NCBI RefSeq assembly: GCF_046254955.1
Contig: NZ_JBJXRG010000001.1
Coordinates: forward strand, 806,001-870,000
Length of the DNA stretch: 64,000 nt
DNA from: Qipengyuania_C sp046254955
GTDB taxonomy: Bacteria; Pseudomonadota; Alphaproteobacteria; Sphingomonadales; Sphingomonadaceae
Direction: 5' to 3'
Shown here: piece by piece, positions 50,514-58,745 of the stretch
Layout: every line of letters starts with the position of its first letter
Numbering within the stretch: position 1 is the stretch's first letter
The notes under the pieces: generated by a model
Seen by the model: the letters and a program-made list of their open reading frames with translations, nothing else
What the model was told of the DNA's origin: nothing
Database searches by the model: none
Program-made: the position numbers and the translations under genes

Positions 50514-52142
50514 TCAGCCAATTCGGCGGGGCTGTTCCGCGCGTTCGATCTCTCGTTTGGGTGCCGCTTGCTCTTCCGGCCTGAGTTCGAGATCGTCCAA
50601 TGCGGCACCCGGCTCAACATTACGAATTGCTTTCAGGGCCTCGCGGAACTCGGCGAGTTCGTTTCCGCTCAACGTCGCGCGGGTGACGAATTTGACATTG
50701 CGCGGGTTAATCGCGCGTCCTCCGCGATACATTTCGTAATGCAGGTGCGGGCCGGTCGAGAGCCCGGTCGAGCCGACGTAGCCGATAACCTGTCCGCGCC
50801 TGACCGATTGCCCGCGCCGAACGGCGATGCGGCTCATATGGCAATAGCGCGTCTGCAGTCCGCCCTCATGGTTGAGGCGCACGGCATTGCCGCAGCCGCC
50901 CATCCGGCCTGCGCCGGAAACTCGGCCATCGGTCGCCGCCACGATCGGGGTACCATGACGCGCCCGGAAATCGATCCCCGAGTGCATCCGGCGATAGCCA
51001 AGTACTGGATGGCGCCGCATACCATAATTCGAAGTTATGCGGCCGGGTACCGGGGCAACAAGGCCTCCGCGCGCTTCGCCTACGCCATTCGCTTCGAAGA
51101 AGTTCCCGTCCTTGCCCCAGCGCATCAGCTGGGTCCGCGGCGCGCTTCCGCGATCAATACCGGCATAGATCAATTTCCCAGCCTGCCGCTCACCAGTCGC
51201 TGCGCGGCGATATGCCACAATCATGTCGAAAGTGTCGTTGGCGCCGATATCCCGGTTTACGTCAATCTGGTCTCCCAGTGCGCGAAGGTATTCTTGGACC
51301 ACCTTGGCTGGAGCTCCGGCAGCACGTGCCGAACGATAAAGGCTGTCGCCAACCGGCCCGCGAATGCGAAGCGGAGTATCATCAACCCGGATCGGTACGC
51401 GCCGGAGCGCCAGGTTCCCACCTTGCCTCTCGACCTCGAGTTCCAGATCGAAGCGGGCGCGGAAACTCAGCGAATCGAGCGGACGCGGCGCGCCAGCCTC
51501 TTCGCGGCGCCCAAGGGTAATCTGCAGCTGCGTCCCCTTTTCGATTTCGGCCAGCGGTATCGAACGCTGGACCAGATCCTCGATACGCGAGGCATCTCCT
51601 GAAGAGACGCCGGCGCGGCGAAGGACCGAAATCAGCGAATCGCCCGTAGGAAGGCTGGCGATCAGCTCAAGCTGCGGCCTTTCCGGCGCCGCGGCGAGAG
51701 GTACTACTGCCGCAGTTGCGCCCATTTGCCGCCCGCTATCGCCGCCCAGCGCCAGCGGCATGATCATCTGGCTGCGATACTCGTCGCGCGCATCACGGTC
51801 TATGTGAACAGCGGGAGCCGCTTCGAGCGGGGCAAAGTTAGGCCAGAACGCCAGAGCCACAGCACTTAAGCCCACAAGTGTTCCCAACCCGCGAAACCAG
51901 CTTCGGCTACCGATGTCCTGCGCCAGGTCAGGGGCTAGATCCGTCTTGTCGAAGAAATGGGCAATCGAGCCGCGGAGTTTCTCGGCGCGTTCGCTTGCCC
52001 AGGCACCTATCTGCCTGGGCAGAGGCCTGGTTGACTCAGCCTCTGGCGGCGCGCCCAATTTACGCGCAGCACTATTATCCTCGCATCGCGGCAAGGCAGA
52101 CTCGCTATCGCCCGAAAGATCTCGATCCTGCGGCGTGTACAA
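50514..52142 (-). CDS. M23/LytM peptidoglycan endopeptidase, membrane anchored
   Basis: A 542-residue protein: about 75 cytoplasmic residues, one membrane segment (FRGLGTLVGLSAVALAFWPN, about 82-101), a Csd3/opacity-factor-like domain (SLPTGDSLISVLRRAGVSSG; GPVGDSLYRSARAAGAPAKV), and the LytM domain with ligands in SNYGMRRHPVLGYRRMHSGIDF, RYCHMSRIAV and TGPHLHYEMYRGGRAINP. All zinc ligands are present. The start is TTG at 52142; the strong GGAGGGGG a few bases upstream supports it. Together with the EnvC-like and the bactofilin-linked M23 genes it is the third LytM gene of the window. Confidence 0.92.
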   Translation of the reverse strand: MYTPQDRDLSGDSESALPRCEDNSAARKLGAPPEAESTRPLPRQIGAWASERAEKLRGSIAHFFDKTDLAPDLAQDIGSRSWFRGLGTLVGLSAVALAFWPNFAPLEAAPAVHIDRDARDEYRSQMIMPLALGGDSGRQMGATAAVVPLAAAPERPQLELIASLPTGDSLISVLRRAGVSSGDASRIEDLVQRSIPLAEIEKGTQLQITLGRREEAGAPRPLDSLSFRARFDLELEVERQGGNLALRRVPIRVDDTPLRIRGPVGDSLYRSARAAGAPAKVVQEYLRALGDQIDVNRDIGANDTFDMIVAYRRAATGERQAGKLIYAGIDRGSAPRTQLMRWGKDGNFFEANGVGEARGGLVAPVPGRITSNYGMRRHPVLGYRRMHSGIDFRARHGTPIVAATDGRVSGAGRMGGCGNAVRLNHEGGLQTRYCHMSRIAVRRGQSVRRGQVIGYVGSTGLSTGPHLHYEMYRGGRAINPRNVKFVTRATLSGNELAEFREALKAIRNVEPGAALDDLELRPEEQAAPKREIERAEQPRRIG

Positions 52143-52315
52143 CGCCCCCTCCGTTTGCGCCCCGTCTATGGTCGCTCGAACCCTTGGCCCGGCGACCGGT
52201 TCGCTGCTGTTGCCTCAAAGCTGTGGGAGAGCAAAGTAAATCTGCGTTTAACCCGCGATGAAACGAGTCAAATCAGCGACAAGCTGTTGAATCACTGCGA
52301 CGAACGGTTGAAGCA

Positions 52316-54862
52316 TTGGTGCATGCCTGTCACCTTCACTGGGTGGACGCAGGCACCATCAAGGCCGTTTTAGGGCCGACCAATACCGGGAAGACGCATC
52401 TCGCGATCGAACGCATGTGCGGTCATTCCAGCGGCGTCATGGGCTTTCCGCTCCGGTTGCTGGCCCGTGAAGTCTATGACCGGATCGTCGCGATCAAGGG
52501 CGAGAGGCAAGTCGCGCTCATCACCGGCGAGGAACGGATCGAGCCGCCAGATGCGCGCTATTTCTGCTGTACTGCAGAAGCAATGCCGAGGCTGGGAGGT
52601 GATGCAGCCTTTGTCGCTGTCGACGAGGCGCAGCTCGGCGCAAATTTCGAGCGCGGTCACATATTTACCGATCGCCTGCTCAACGCGCGTGGACGCGAGG
52701 AGACCCTGATCCTTGGGTCGGCGACACTAGCCCCGCTGGTGCGCCAGCTGGTTCCGAGCGCGACGGTCGAGGATCGGCCGCGCTTCTCGACATTGACCCA
52801 TGCCGGGCCTGCCAAGCTTTCGCGTCTTCCGCCGCGCAGCGCGATAGTCGCCTTCAGCACCGAGCAGGTCTACGTGATGGCCGAAATGCTCAGGCGCTTT
52901 CGAGGCGGTGCCGCAGTGGTGATGGGCGCGCTTTCACCAGAAACCCGTAACAAACAGGTTGAGTTGTTCCAAAACGGTGAAGTTGACTACATTGTCGCCA
53001 CCGATGCGATCGGTATGGGACTTAATCTCGATATCGACCATGTCGCTTTCGGCGCGCTCAGCAAGTTCGACGGCAGGCGCAAGCGCAGGCTGGAGCCAGC
53101 CGAAATGGCGCAGATCGCGGGCAGGGCGGGGCGACACCAGCGTGATGGTAGTTTCGGCGTCCTTGCTGGCGGAAAGGGTCCTGCGCTCGAGTTTACCGCC
53201 GAAGAGGTCTACGCGATAGAGGAGCACCGCTTTGCACCGCTGACGAAGCTCTTCTGGCGCGAGCCCGAGCCGCGCTTCGATTCGCTTGAAGTCCTGGTTG
53301 CTGACCTCGAAGCGCCTCCCGAAGACCAGGCCCTCTCTCTCGCGCCTGAAGCCATCGATCTTGCCGTGCTCAAACGATTGTCAGAAGAGTCCTTGGCCGA
53401 AGACATTCGCGGGGCCGCGCAGGTGCGCCGCTTCTGGGAGGCCTGCTGCCTGCCTGACTTCCGCCAGCTGGGCATAGAGGCGCATGCCCGCTTCGTAACC
53501 CGGCTGTGGCAAGATCTGCGGCACGATTATCTTGGCGCGGATTATGTCGCCGCGCGCATCTCCGAGCTCGACAATGTCCAGGGGGATATCGACACATTGC
53601 AAGGCAGGATCGCGGCGATCCGGAGCTGGGCCTATGTTTGCCAGCGCCCCGACTGGGTACTAGCACGTGACGAAATGGCAGCGCGCGCGCGGGCTGTCGA
53701 AGCGCGGCTCTCCGATGCCCTTCATGCGCGACTGACCGAACGCTTCGTCAGTCGCCGTACAGCGATTCTGCTGCGATCGATGGGGCAGGATGGGGCTATG
53801 CTTCCAGTGAGTCTAACCGAAGATGGCGCGGTGCTGGTCGAAGACGAATCCATCGGAATTCTGCGCGGCTTTCGCTTTGACGCCGATCCAAGCGCCAATC
53901 ACCAAGATCGCAAGATGCTGCTCGCAGCAGGGGAGAGAGCGATGCCGAAACTACTGGGTGAGCGAGCGGCATCCTTGGTCCGGGACGGCTTTGAAATGGT
54001 TGAGATTGAGAATGGCGCCTTGTGCTGGGAGGGTGATATCCTTGCGAGGCTGGACTCCACCGGACCCATATTTCCGCCTCGGCTTGTCGCCGGTAAGGCG
54101 TTGGACAGCGTTCCGGCCAACCAGCGCAGCGAACTTCTCGAAGCCTTGGGCAAGTGGCTCGATGCGAAACTGGCTCCGCTCGAACCGCTCGCCAATATCG
54201 AAGCTGCCACTCGTGATCCAGCTGGCGGGAGCGAGGCGAGGGCGCTGCTGCTCAAATTGCTCGCCGGACAAGGCTATGTAGCACGCAAGTCGGCAGGACT
54301 CGAACACCTGCCAAAGGAGCTGCGTCCCTATCTGCGCAAGCTTGGCGTGCATTTCGGGGGCCTGGATATCTATGCCCCGGTACTTCTCAAGCCCGCAGCG
54401 CGGCAAATGTTGCGTGCCATAGGGCGCGACCGCCGGAGGCTAGAGCCTTCGATGCAGCCCGTAATCGATGGGAAGGGCAAGCTGCCTTCCGGTTACCGAC
54501 CAGCAGGCGAACAGGCGATCCGCATCGATATTGCCGACAAGCTGATCCGGGCTGCGCATGAAAGCCGTGTTGCGCAAGTGAGTCCGGGGCAGCGAAAGTT
54601 TCGAGTTGACGAATCCCTGGCGATCTCGACCGGACTTACCTCGCGCAGCTTCGAACGATTGCTTGGTGCAGCAGGCTTCAAGGTAAACCATGCGCGAACA
54701 CTGGGTGAAGGTGCACATGGACCGCCTGCACCACATATATGGAGCTGGCGACCCCACCACACGCCTGCGTCGAAGGGTCCGGCAAAGAGGGCCAGCCGCA
54801 AGCCGCAATTCGCGGCGCAGCCGGGCAATCCTTTTGCCGAGCTGCGGGGGCTGGTTAAATAA
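52316..54862 (+). CDS. Suv3/MgpS-like DEAD/DEXH RNA helicase
   Basis: An 848-residue helicase related to mitochondrial Suv3. Walker A is AVLGPTNTGKTHLAIERM, Walker B VAVDEAQLGANFERGHIFTD (DEAQ), motif III GSATLAPLV, and the C-terminal RecA domain has VDYIVATDAIGMGLNLDIDH and QIAGRAGRHQRDGSFG. A long C-terminal region (about 340-848) has no known catalytic motif. It starts with TTG 52316 (GTG 52319 is equally plausible; an ATG nearby is in another frame). The stop shares a base with the next ATG (TAATG). Expected role in RNA turnover or structured RNA handling, by analogy with Suv3. Confidence 0.9.
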   Translation: MVHACHLHWVDAGTIKAVLGPTNTGKTHLAIERMCGHSSGVMGFPLRLLAREVYDRIVAIKGERQVALITGEERIEPPDARYFCCTAEAMPRLGGDAAFVAVDEAQLGANFERGHIFTDRLLNARGREETLILGSATLAPLVRQLVPSATVEDRPRFSTLTHAGPAKLSRLPPRSAIVAFSTEQVYVMAEMLRRFRGGAAVVMGALSPETRNKQVELFQNGEVDYIVATDAIGMGLNLDIDHVAFGALSKFDGRRKRRLEPAEMAQIAGRAGRHQRDGSFGVLAGGKGPALEFTAEEVYAIEEHRFAPLTKLFWREPEPRFDSLEVLVADLEAPPEDQALSLAPEAIDLAVLKRLSEESLAEDIRGAAQVRRFWEACCLPDFRQLGIEAHARFVTRLWQDLRHDYLGADYVAARISELDNVQGDIDTLQGRIAAIRSWAYVCQRPDWVLARDEMAARARAVEARLSDALHARLTERFVSRRTAILLRSMGQDGAMLPVSLTEDGAVLVEDESIGILRGFRFDADPSANHQDRKMLLAAGERAMPKLLGERAASLVRDGFEMVEIENGALCWEGDILARLDSTGPIFPPRLVAGKALDSVPANQRSELLEALGKWLDAKLAPLEPLANIEAATRDPAGGSEARALLLKLLAGQGYVARKSAGLEHLPKELRPYLRKLGVHFGGLDIYAPVLLKPAARQMLRAIGRDRRRLEPSMQPVIDGKGKLPSGYRPAGEQAIRIDIADKLIRAAHESRVAQVSPGQRKFRVDESLAISTGLTSRSFERLLGAAGFKVNHARTLGEGAHGPPAPHIWSWRPHHTPASKGPAKRASRKPQFAAQPGNPFAELRGLVK

Positions 54863-55173
54863 TGCGCATCGACCGCGCGCTTTACTATCTCCGATTTTTC
54901 AAGAGCCGCGGACTGGCTCAGAGAATGTTGGGTGAAGGACATTCTCGCCTCAACGGACGGCGGATCGATCGCTGCAGCCAGGAGGTCGCATCGGGCGATG
55001 TTTTGACCTTTCCGATCGGCAAGGGAGTCCGGGTTATTGAAATTCTCACCTTGCCAAACCGCCGCGGACCTGCTGCGGAAGCGCACTCTCATTATAGAGC
55101 GCTTGACCCGGCGGCCAAAAGCGAATTAGCAGCCGGGGTAACGCAAGAGCCGGAAGGGGAAGAAGGCCCATGA
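54862..55173 (+). CDS. S4-domain RNA-binding protein
   Basis: A 103-residue protein with an S4 fold at the N-terminus: [20 protein letters not shown], then [20 protein letters not shown], similar to Hsp15 and to ribosomal S4-type RNA-binding loops. The rest is a charged tail with a C-terminal Glu-rich end. It is coupled by TAATG to the helicase and by an ATGA-type 4-nt overlap to the ferredoxin gene, so the three are translated together. Probable partner in ribosome or RNA work; exact target unknown. Confidence 0.88.
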   Translation: MRIDRALYYLRFFKSRGLAQRMLGEGHSRLNGRRIDRCSQEVASGDVLTFPIGKGVRVIEILTLPNRRGPAAEAHSHYRALDPAAKSELAAGVTQEPEGEEGP

Positions 55174-55508
55174 CCTACGTCGTCACCGACGCATGTATCA
55201 AATGCAAATACACAGACTGCGTCGAGGTCTGCCCGGTCGACTGCTTCTACGAAGGTGAGACGATGCTGGTCATCAACCCTTCCGAGTGCATCGATTGCGG
55301 TGTGTGCGAGCCGGAGTGCCCAGCCGAAGCGATTCTGCCTGATACCGAGGATGGGCTCGAAAAGCTGCTCGAGCTCAACACCAAGTATTCTGCAGAATGG
55401 CCGAACATCACAAGCCAGAAGGAACCGCCCGCCGACGCTGACGACTACAAGGGCATGGAAGGAAAAATGGAAAAGTTCTTCTCACCCGAACCTGGCGAAG
55501 GCGATTAG
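55170..55508 (+). CDS. fdxA: Ferredoxin FdxA (7Fe/8Fe type)
   Basis: A 112-residue ferredoxin. Cys residues in [20 protein letters not shown] form the [3Fe-4S]/[4Fe-4S] site, and [14 protein letters not shown] the second cluster, in the pattern of FdxA/FdII. The C-terminal extension of about 50 residues ([19 protein letters not shown]) is also typical. SD AGAAGG precedes the ATG, inside the S4 gene. It donates electrons to unknown partners; gene order helicase-S4-fdxA-carD is common in this bacterial class. Confidence 0.94.
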   Translation: MTYVVTDACIKCKYTDCVEVCPVDCFYEGETMLVINPSECIDCGVCEPECPAEAILPDTEDGLEKLLELNTKYSAEWPNITSQKEPPADADDYKGMEGKMEKFFSPEPGEGD

Positions 55509-55817
55509 ATAAGATTGGTGGATGCGGAAGTGTTTGTTTCCTTCCTCGGCGACATCAGCCTGCCCAAGAACAATCCGATTCCGTAACGTCAGCACCGCTG
55601 CAGGCTCCCTTTCGCTTTGCGACTCGCAATTTTGTTGCGATTGTGGTATATAATGCAACAATCGCACGGGCGTTTTGCCTGTGCCGGACTGGCTAAGCTG
55701 GAAGGGCAGGAGCACTAGCGACAGCTGAAAAGACCGTTTCGACCGGGCCTTGAAGCCCGGCCGCAGGCGGTTTTGACGCGCGCTAAGGCAGCACTTCCGA
55801 CAAGGAAAGGTATAACC
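55509..55817 (+). promoter_or_regulatory. carD leader: promoter-like TATAAT inside an inverted repeat, and a GC hairpin
   Basis: No gene is seen in these 309 bases. TTGCGACTCGCAA (55617-55629) is a perfect palindrome around one base. TGCGATTGT (55636-55644) is inverted as ACAATCGCA (55658-55666), with TATAAT (55649-55654) in the 13-base centre; a -35 at 17 bases is not evident, so the element may be an operator over a weak promoter or an activator-dependent promoter. Farther on, CCGGGC (55743-55748) pairs with GCCCGG (55755-55760) around a 6-base loop, followed by CCGCAGGCGGTTTT, a possible attenuator or stable leader structure. The remaining bases show nothing I can name. Confidence 0.55.
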
Positions 55818-56354
55818 ATGGCAGACGAAGCCCTGGCATTCGATGTTGGCGACTACGTTGTTTATCCCAAGCACGGCGTAGGCCGTGTCATTGAATTGCA
55901 GAACGAAGAAATCGCCGGCATGCAGCTGGAACTCTATGTGCTGCGCTTCGAAAAAGAGCGCATGACGCTCCGCGTGCCGACGAACAAGGTCGAATCGATC
56001 GGCATGCGCAAGCTTTCGAGCGACAAGACGCTTAAGGAAGCGATGGAAACGCTCAAAGGCAAGCCCAAGGTCAAGCGCACCATGTGGTCGCGCCGCGCGC
56101 AGGAGTATGAAGCGAAGATCAATTCGGGTGAGATCGTGTTGATCGCCGAAGTGACGCGCGACCTTTTCCGTCCCGACGATCAACCGGAACAGAGCTATTC
56201 GGAACGGCAGATCTTTGAAGCGGCTTCCAGCCGGCTTGCGCGCGAACTCGCCGCGATGGAGAAGACTGACGAGCCGACTGCGCTCGAGAAAATCCTCGAA
56301 GTACTGCGCGAACACGCACCGCAGTATTACAATAACGAGGAAGAAGACGCGTAA
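55818..56354 (+). CDS. carD: CarD/CdnL-type RNA polymerase-binding transcription factor
   Basis: A 178-residue CarD-family protein: N-terminal RNAP-interacting Tudor-like domain (FDVGDYVVYPKHGVGRVIEL; MTLRVPTNKVESIGMRKL) and a helical C-terminal DNA-binding domain (KVKRTMWSRRAQEYEAKINS, with the conserved Trp; LARELAAMEKTDEPTALEKI). Such proteins bind the RNA polymerase beta subunit and stabilise open complexes, including at ribosomal RNA promoters. Start ATG 55818 is preceded by AAGGAAAGG. It follows the string helicase-S4-fdxA after a long leader, and ends 28 nt before a terminator. Confidence 0.95.
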   Translation: MADEALAFDVGDYVVYPKHGVGRVIELQNEEIAGMQLELYVLRFEKERMTLRVPTNKVESIGMRKLSSDKTLKEAMETLKGKPKVKRTMWSRRAQEYEAKINSGEIVLIAEVTRDLFRPDDQPEQSYSERQIFEAASSRLARELAAMEKTDEPTALEKILEVLREHAPQYYNNEEEDA

Positions 56355-56381
56355 GACGCGCTTTCAATGCTGATTCGAAAA

Positions 56382-56411
56382 GGGCTGCCGGAAACGGCGG
56401 CCCTTTTCTTT
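56382..56411 (+). terminator. Rho-independent terminator after carD
   Basis: GGGCTGCCG (56382-56390), loop GAAA, CGGCGGCCC (56395-56403), then TTTTCTTT. The 9-bp stem contains one G-U pair. It shows that the apparent reading-frame extension of the next gene to 56367 is not coding. Confidence 0.85.
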
Positions 56412-56483
56412 GCTGGCCTGCTCACTTCCGCTTGTATTGGCTTCATTGCTGTATTATATCGGCAATACACAATGGAGGATCCA

Positions 56484-57341
56484 ATGCTGCACAAAATTAT
56501 CAAGGGTATTGCACCTATTGCCGCAATCGCACTCGCTGCCGGTTTGGCGGGGTGTGACGGGGCCAAGGTCCGTGTCGGAGATGCCGACGGCGTACCGCTC
56601 GCCGATCTCGACATGTCAGGCGCTCCTCCAAAGGAATTGGTCTTAGCCGGCCCCGACAAGGTCATACTGGCCAATGGCGAAGCGCTGTCAATCGATGTCT
56701 CCGGCGATCAGGATGCTGTGGAAGCGCTACGCTTCTCCCTCGAGAACGGCGCACTCGCCATCATGCGCGATTTCGAAGTCAAAAACGTCAGGGGCCGCGC
56801 AGTGGTGAATATCACCATGCCAGCTCCGGAGAAGATCGTGGTGGCCGGATCCGGCGAGGTTGAAGCGGTTGAATTGGCGTCGAACGCCGAGGTTGTGATC
56901 GCCGGAAGCGGGCGCGCTAAGGCAAGCACCGTCGATTCCGAGATGCTCGAAGTGGTGGTCGCAGGCTCCGGCACATTCGAAGCTGCGGGCAATGTCGACA
57001 GGCTCGAACTTAATATCGGCGGCTCGGGCACTGCCAGCATGCGCGCCCTGAAGGCCGATCGCGCCGAACTCAACATCGCCGGCTCAGGTAACGCGGACTT
57101 CTCTTCCGACGGACGGGTAGAGGCGACCATGGTCGGTTCAGGTAATGTGCGCATCACCGGCTCTGCTACTTGCGAAGTCAATGCGATTGGTTCGGGCACG
57201 GTTACGTGCCAGGCGGCCCCCGCTGCCGAACCGGCCGAGGCGCAGGCGAAAGCTAGTGAGGTCAAGAAGAAAGCCCCAAGAACAGCCAAAACCATAAAAC
57301 CCAAGAAGCCCGGTAAAAAAGGCAAGCCTCGTAAAGCCTGA
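56484..57341 (+). CDS. DUF2807-type GIN-domain lipoprotein with repeated GSG motifs and lysine-rich tail
   Basis: A 285-residue lipoprotein. The signal peptide AAIALAAGLAGCDGAK gives a lipobox LAGC. The rest is a beta-solenoid of the DUF2807 type: seven GSG turns at regular spacing of about 16-20 residues (VVAGSGE, VIAGSGR, VVAGSGT, NIGGSGT, NIAGSGN, TMVGSGN, AIGSGT). The last 45 residues are rich in Lys, Pro and Ala, ending KKGKPRKA. It is read from ATG 56484, preceded by GGAGG; the ATG that starts the longer frame lies before the carD terminator. Function unknown; similar proteins in Bacteroidetes and others are called auto-transporter adhesin heads. Confidence 0.8.
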   Translation: MLHKIIKGIAPIAAIALAAGLAGCDGAKVRVGDADGVPLADLDMSGAPPKELVLAGPDKVILANGEALSIDVSGDQDAVEALRFSLENGALAIMRDFEVKNVRGRAVVNITMPAPEKIVVAGSGEVEAVELASNAEVVIAGSGRAKASTVDSEMLEVVVAGSGTFEAAGNVDRLELNIGGSGTASMRALKADRAELNIAGSGNADFSSDGRVEATMVGSGNVRITGSATCEVNAIGSGTVTCQAAPAAEPAEAQAKASEVKKKAPRTAKTIKPKKPGKKGKPRKA

Positions 57342-57365
57342 GCACTGCCCTCACTCCAGACAACG

Positions 57366-57382
57366 CAAAGTGCTTTACTTTG
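57366..57382. repeat. Short inverted repeat upstream of the small lipoprotein gene
   Basis: CAAAGT (57366-57371) and ACTTTG (57377-57382) are exact complements around a 5-base spacer (GCTTT), 28 bases before the lipoprotein ATG. It may be an operator; no T-run follows, so it is not a normal terminator. Confidence 0.4.
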
Positions 57383-57409
57383 AGCGACGTATGGGAAAGG
57401 TCCCCTCTC

Positions 57410-57742
57410 ATGCGTCGCTCATCCTTCCTTGTAGCCCTGCTTGCAGGAGCCTTGCTTTCGGGCTGTATCGCCCGGACCGCAGCCAATGTCGTGACCGCCC
57501 CGGTGCGCGTCACCGCCAAGGCTATCGACCTGGCCACCACCAGCCAATCGGAGGCTGACGAGAAGCGCGGACGCGAGCTTCGCAAGCGGGAAGAAGAACT
57601 CGGCAAGCTCGAGCGTCGCTATGAAGAGCAGATTTCCGATTGCCAGGATGGCAACCGCAGAGCCTGCTCGGATGCGCAGAAAACCTATGCGGAGATCCAG
57701 ATCATCCTTCCCACCATTCCTGCGGAACCCGGATCGGACTGA
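57410..57742 (+). CDS. Small lipoprotein of unknown function with coiled-coil C-terminus
   Basis: A 110-residue lipoprotein: signal RRSSFLVALLAGALLSGC with lipobox LSGC, then a short Thr/Val-rich part (IARTAANVVTAPVRVTAKAI), and a charged helix (EADEKRGRELRKREEELGKL, then RRYEEQISDCQD) with two cysteines. The start ATG 57410 gives the signal; a frame to 57380 adds 10 residues. It converges on sua5. No family recognised beyond the general lipoprotein type. Confidence 0.7.
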   Translation: MRRSSFLVALLAGALLSGCIARTAANVVTAPVRVTAKAIDLATTSQSEADEKRGRELRKREEELGKLERRYEEQISDCQDGNRRACSDAQKTYAEIQIILPTIPAEPGSD

Positions 57743-57748
57743 CTGAAT

Positions 57749-58693
57749 TTAGGACGCGGCGCGGCGCAAACGGTCGTTTAGCGCAGCGCCGACACCGGCA
57801 AGGGGAACGGGAGCCACGGCGATCCGCGGGTGACCGGCGCGCGCGGCAGTATGAAGGCAGGCATAGAGCCTGCTTGCCGCTTCATTCACATCGCCTGTTG
57901 GCGAGAGCGAAATGTCGCCCGCAACCGGACCATAGCCGATGAGGAACTCGTCCGGTTCCGCCTTGAGCACATTGAGGCGCATCGGCTTGCCAGGCGCGTA
58001 GTGGCGCCCGAGCTGTCCAGGTCCCTCGATTCTGTCACCGGATTTTGCTTCCTCCGGACCGAGCAGGCTAGTGATCTCGTCGCGGTCGATGGGGCCCAGT
58101 CGCAGCATCCCCCAGCCACCTGAGTCGCGCAGCGCAACTATAGTCGACTCAACACCGCGCTCGGATGGGCCTGCATCGATCACTGCATCGATCCGGTCGT
58201 CGAGAGTCTCGAGCACATGATCGGGCGTAGTCGGGCTAATCGCCTCGCTGCGATTGGCCGAGGGTGCAGCCAGAGGCAGACCGCTCGCATGGAGGATCTG
58301 TTGCATGACCGGGTGGGCCGGAACTCGGATCGCCAATGTTTCAAGCCCTGCAGTCACCGCCTCGGCCAGTTCGGCACCCTCGCTCCGAGGCAGAACCAGC
58401 GTTAGCGGCCCAGGCCAGAATTGCTCCGCCAGCAATCGCGCACGCGGATCGAACCGCGTGAGCCGCGCGGCATGTTCCGCATCAGCCACATGGACAATCA
58501 GCGGATTGAAGCTGGGGCGGCCCTTCGCTGCATAGATCCGCGCAACCGCCTCAGCGCTATCGGCGCGAGCGGCGAGGCCGTAGACAGTCTCGGTTGGCAC
58601 TGCGACCAGGCCGCCGTCAGCCAGGATTGCGCAGGCGCTCGCAATTCCCGCCTCATCGGGCGCTATCCGTTCCGTAGCGTTCTTGCCGCGCAT
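57749..58693 (-). CDS. sua5: L-threonylcarbamoyladenylate synthase (YrdC/Sua5 family)
   Basis: First enzyme of tRNA t6A37 synthesis. The 314-residue protein is the long Sua5 form: YrdC domain with VAVPTETVYGLAARADSA, the KGRPSFNPLIVHV substrate-binding loop and LPLAAPSANRSEAISPTTPDH, then a C-terminal Sua5 domain (about 210-314) with GQLGRHYAPGKPMRLN. Full length. Divergent from the acyl-CoA dehydrogenase gene, whose real start is discussed there. Confidence 0.93.
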   Translation of the reverse strand: MRGKNATERIAPDEAGIASACAILADGGLVAVPTETVYGLAARADSAEAVARIYAAKGRPSFNPLIVHVADAEHAARLTRFDPRARLLAEQFWPGPLTLVLPRSEGAELAEAVTAGLETLAIRVPAHPVMQQILHASGLPLAAPSANRSEAISPTTPDHVLETLDDRIDAVIDAGPSERGVESTIVALRDSGGWGMLRLGPIDRDEITSLLGPEEAKSGDRIEGPGQLGRHYAPGKPMRLNVLKAEPDEFLIGYGPVAGDISLSPTGDVNEAASRLYACLHTAARAGHPRIAVAPVPLAGVGAALNDRLRRAAS

Positions 58694-58745
58694 GGCGGTG
58701 CGCTATATGCGCTTCGGACGCAAAGCCAAGAGGAAGCCTGCCCAA

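Noticed and set aside
50439..51602. Plus-strand open frame of 387 codons opposite the M23 gene and the hemB start
   Set aside because: Shadow of a GC-rich gene with all LytM motifs on the minus strand.
55680..55740. SRP-like (4.5S) RNA in the carD leader, because of GCTGGAAGGGCAGGAGC
   Set aside because: The asymmetric loop and the tetraloop context of bacterial SRP RNA do not match; no full stem can be drawn.
56367..56483. In-frame N-terminal extension of the DUF2807 lipoprotein
   Set aside because: It contains the carD terminator, and ATG 56484 has GGAGG and gives a proper lipoprotein signal.
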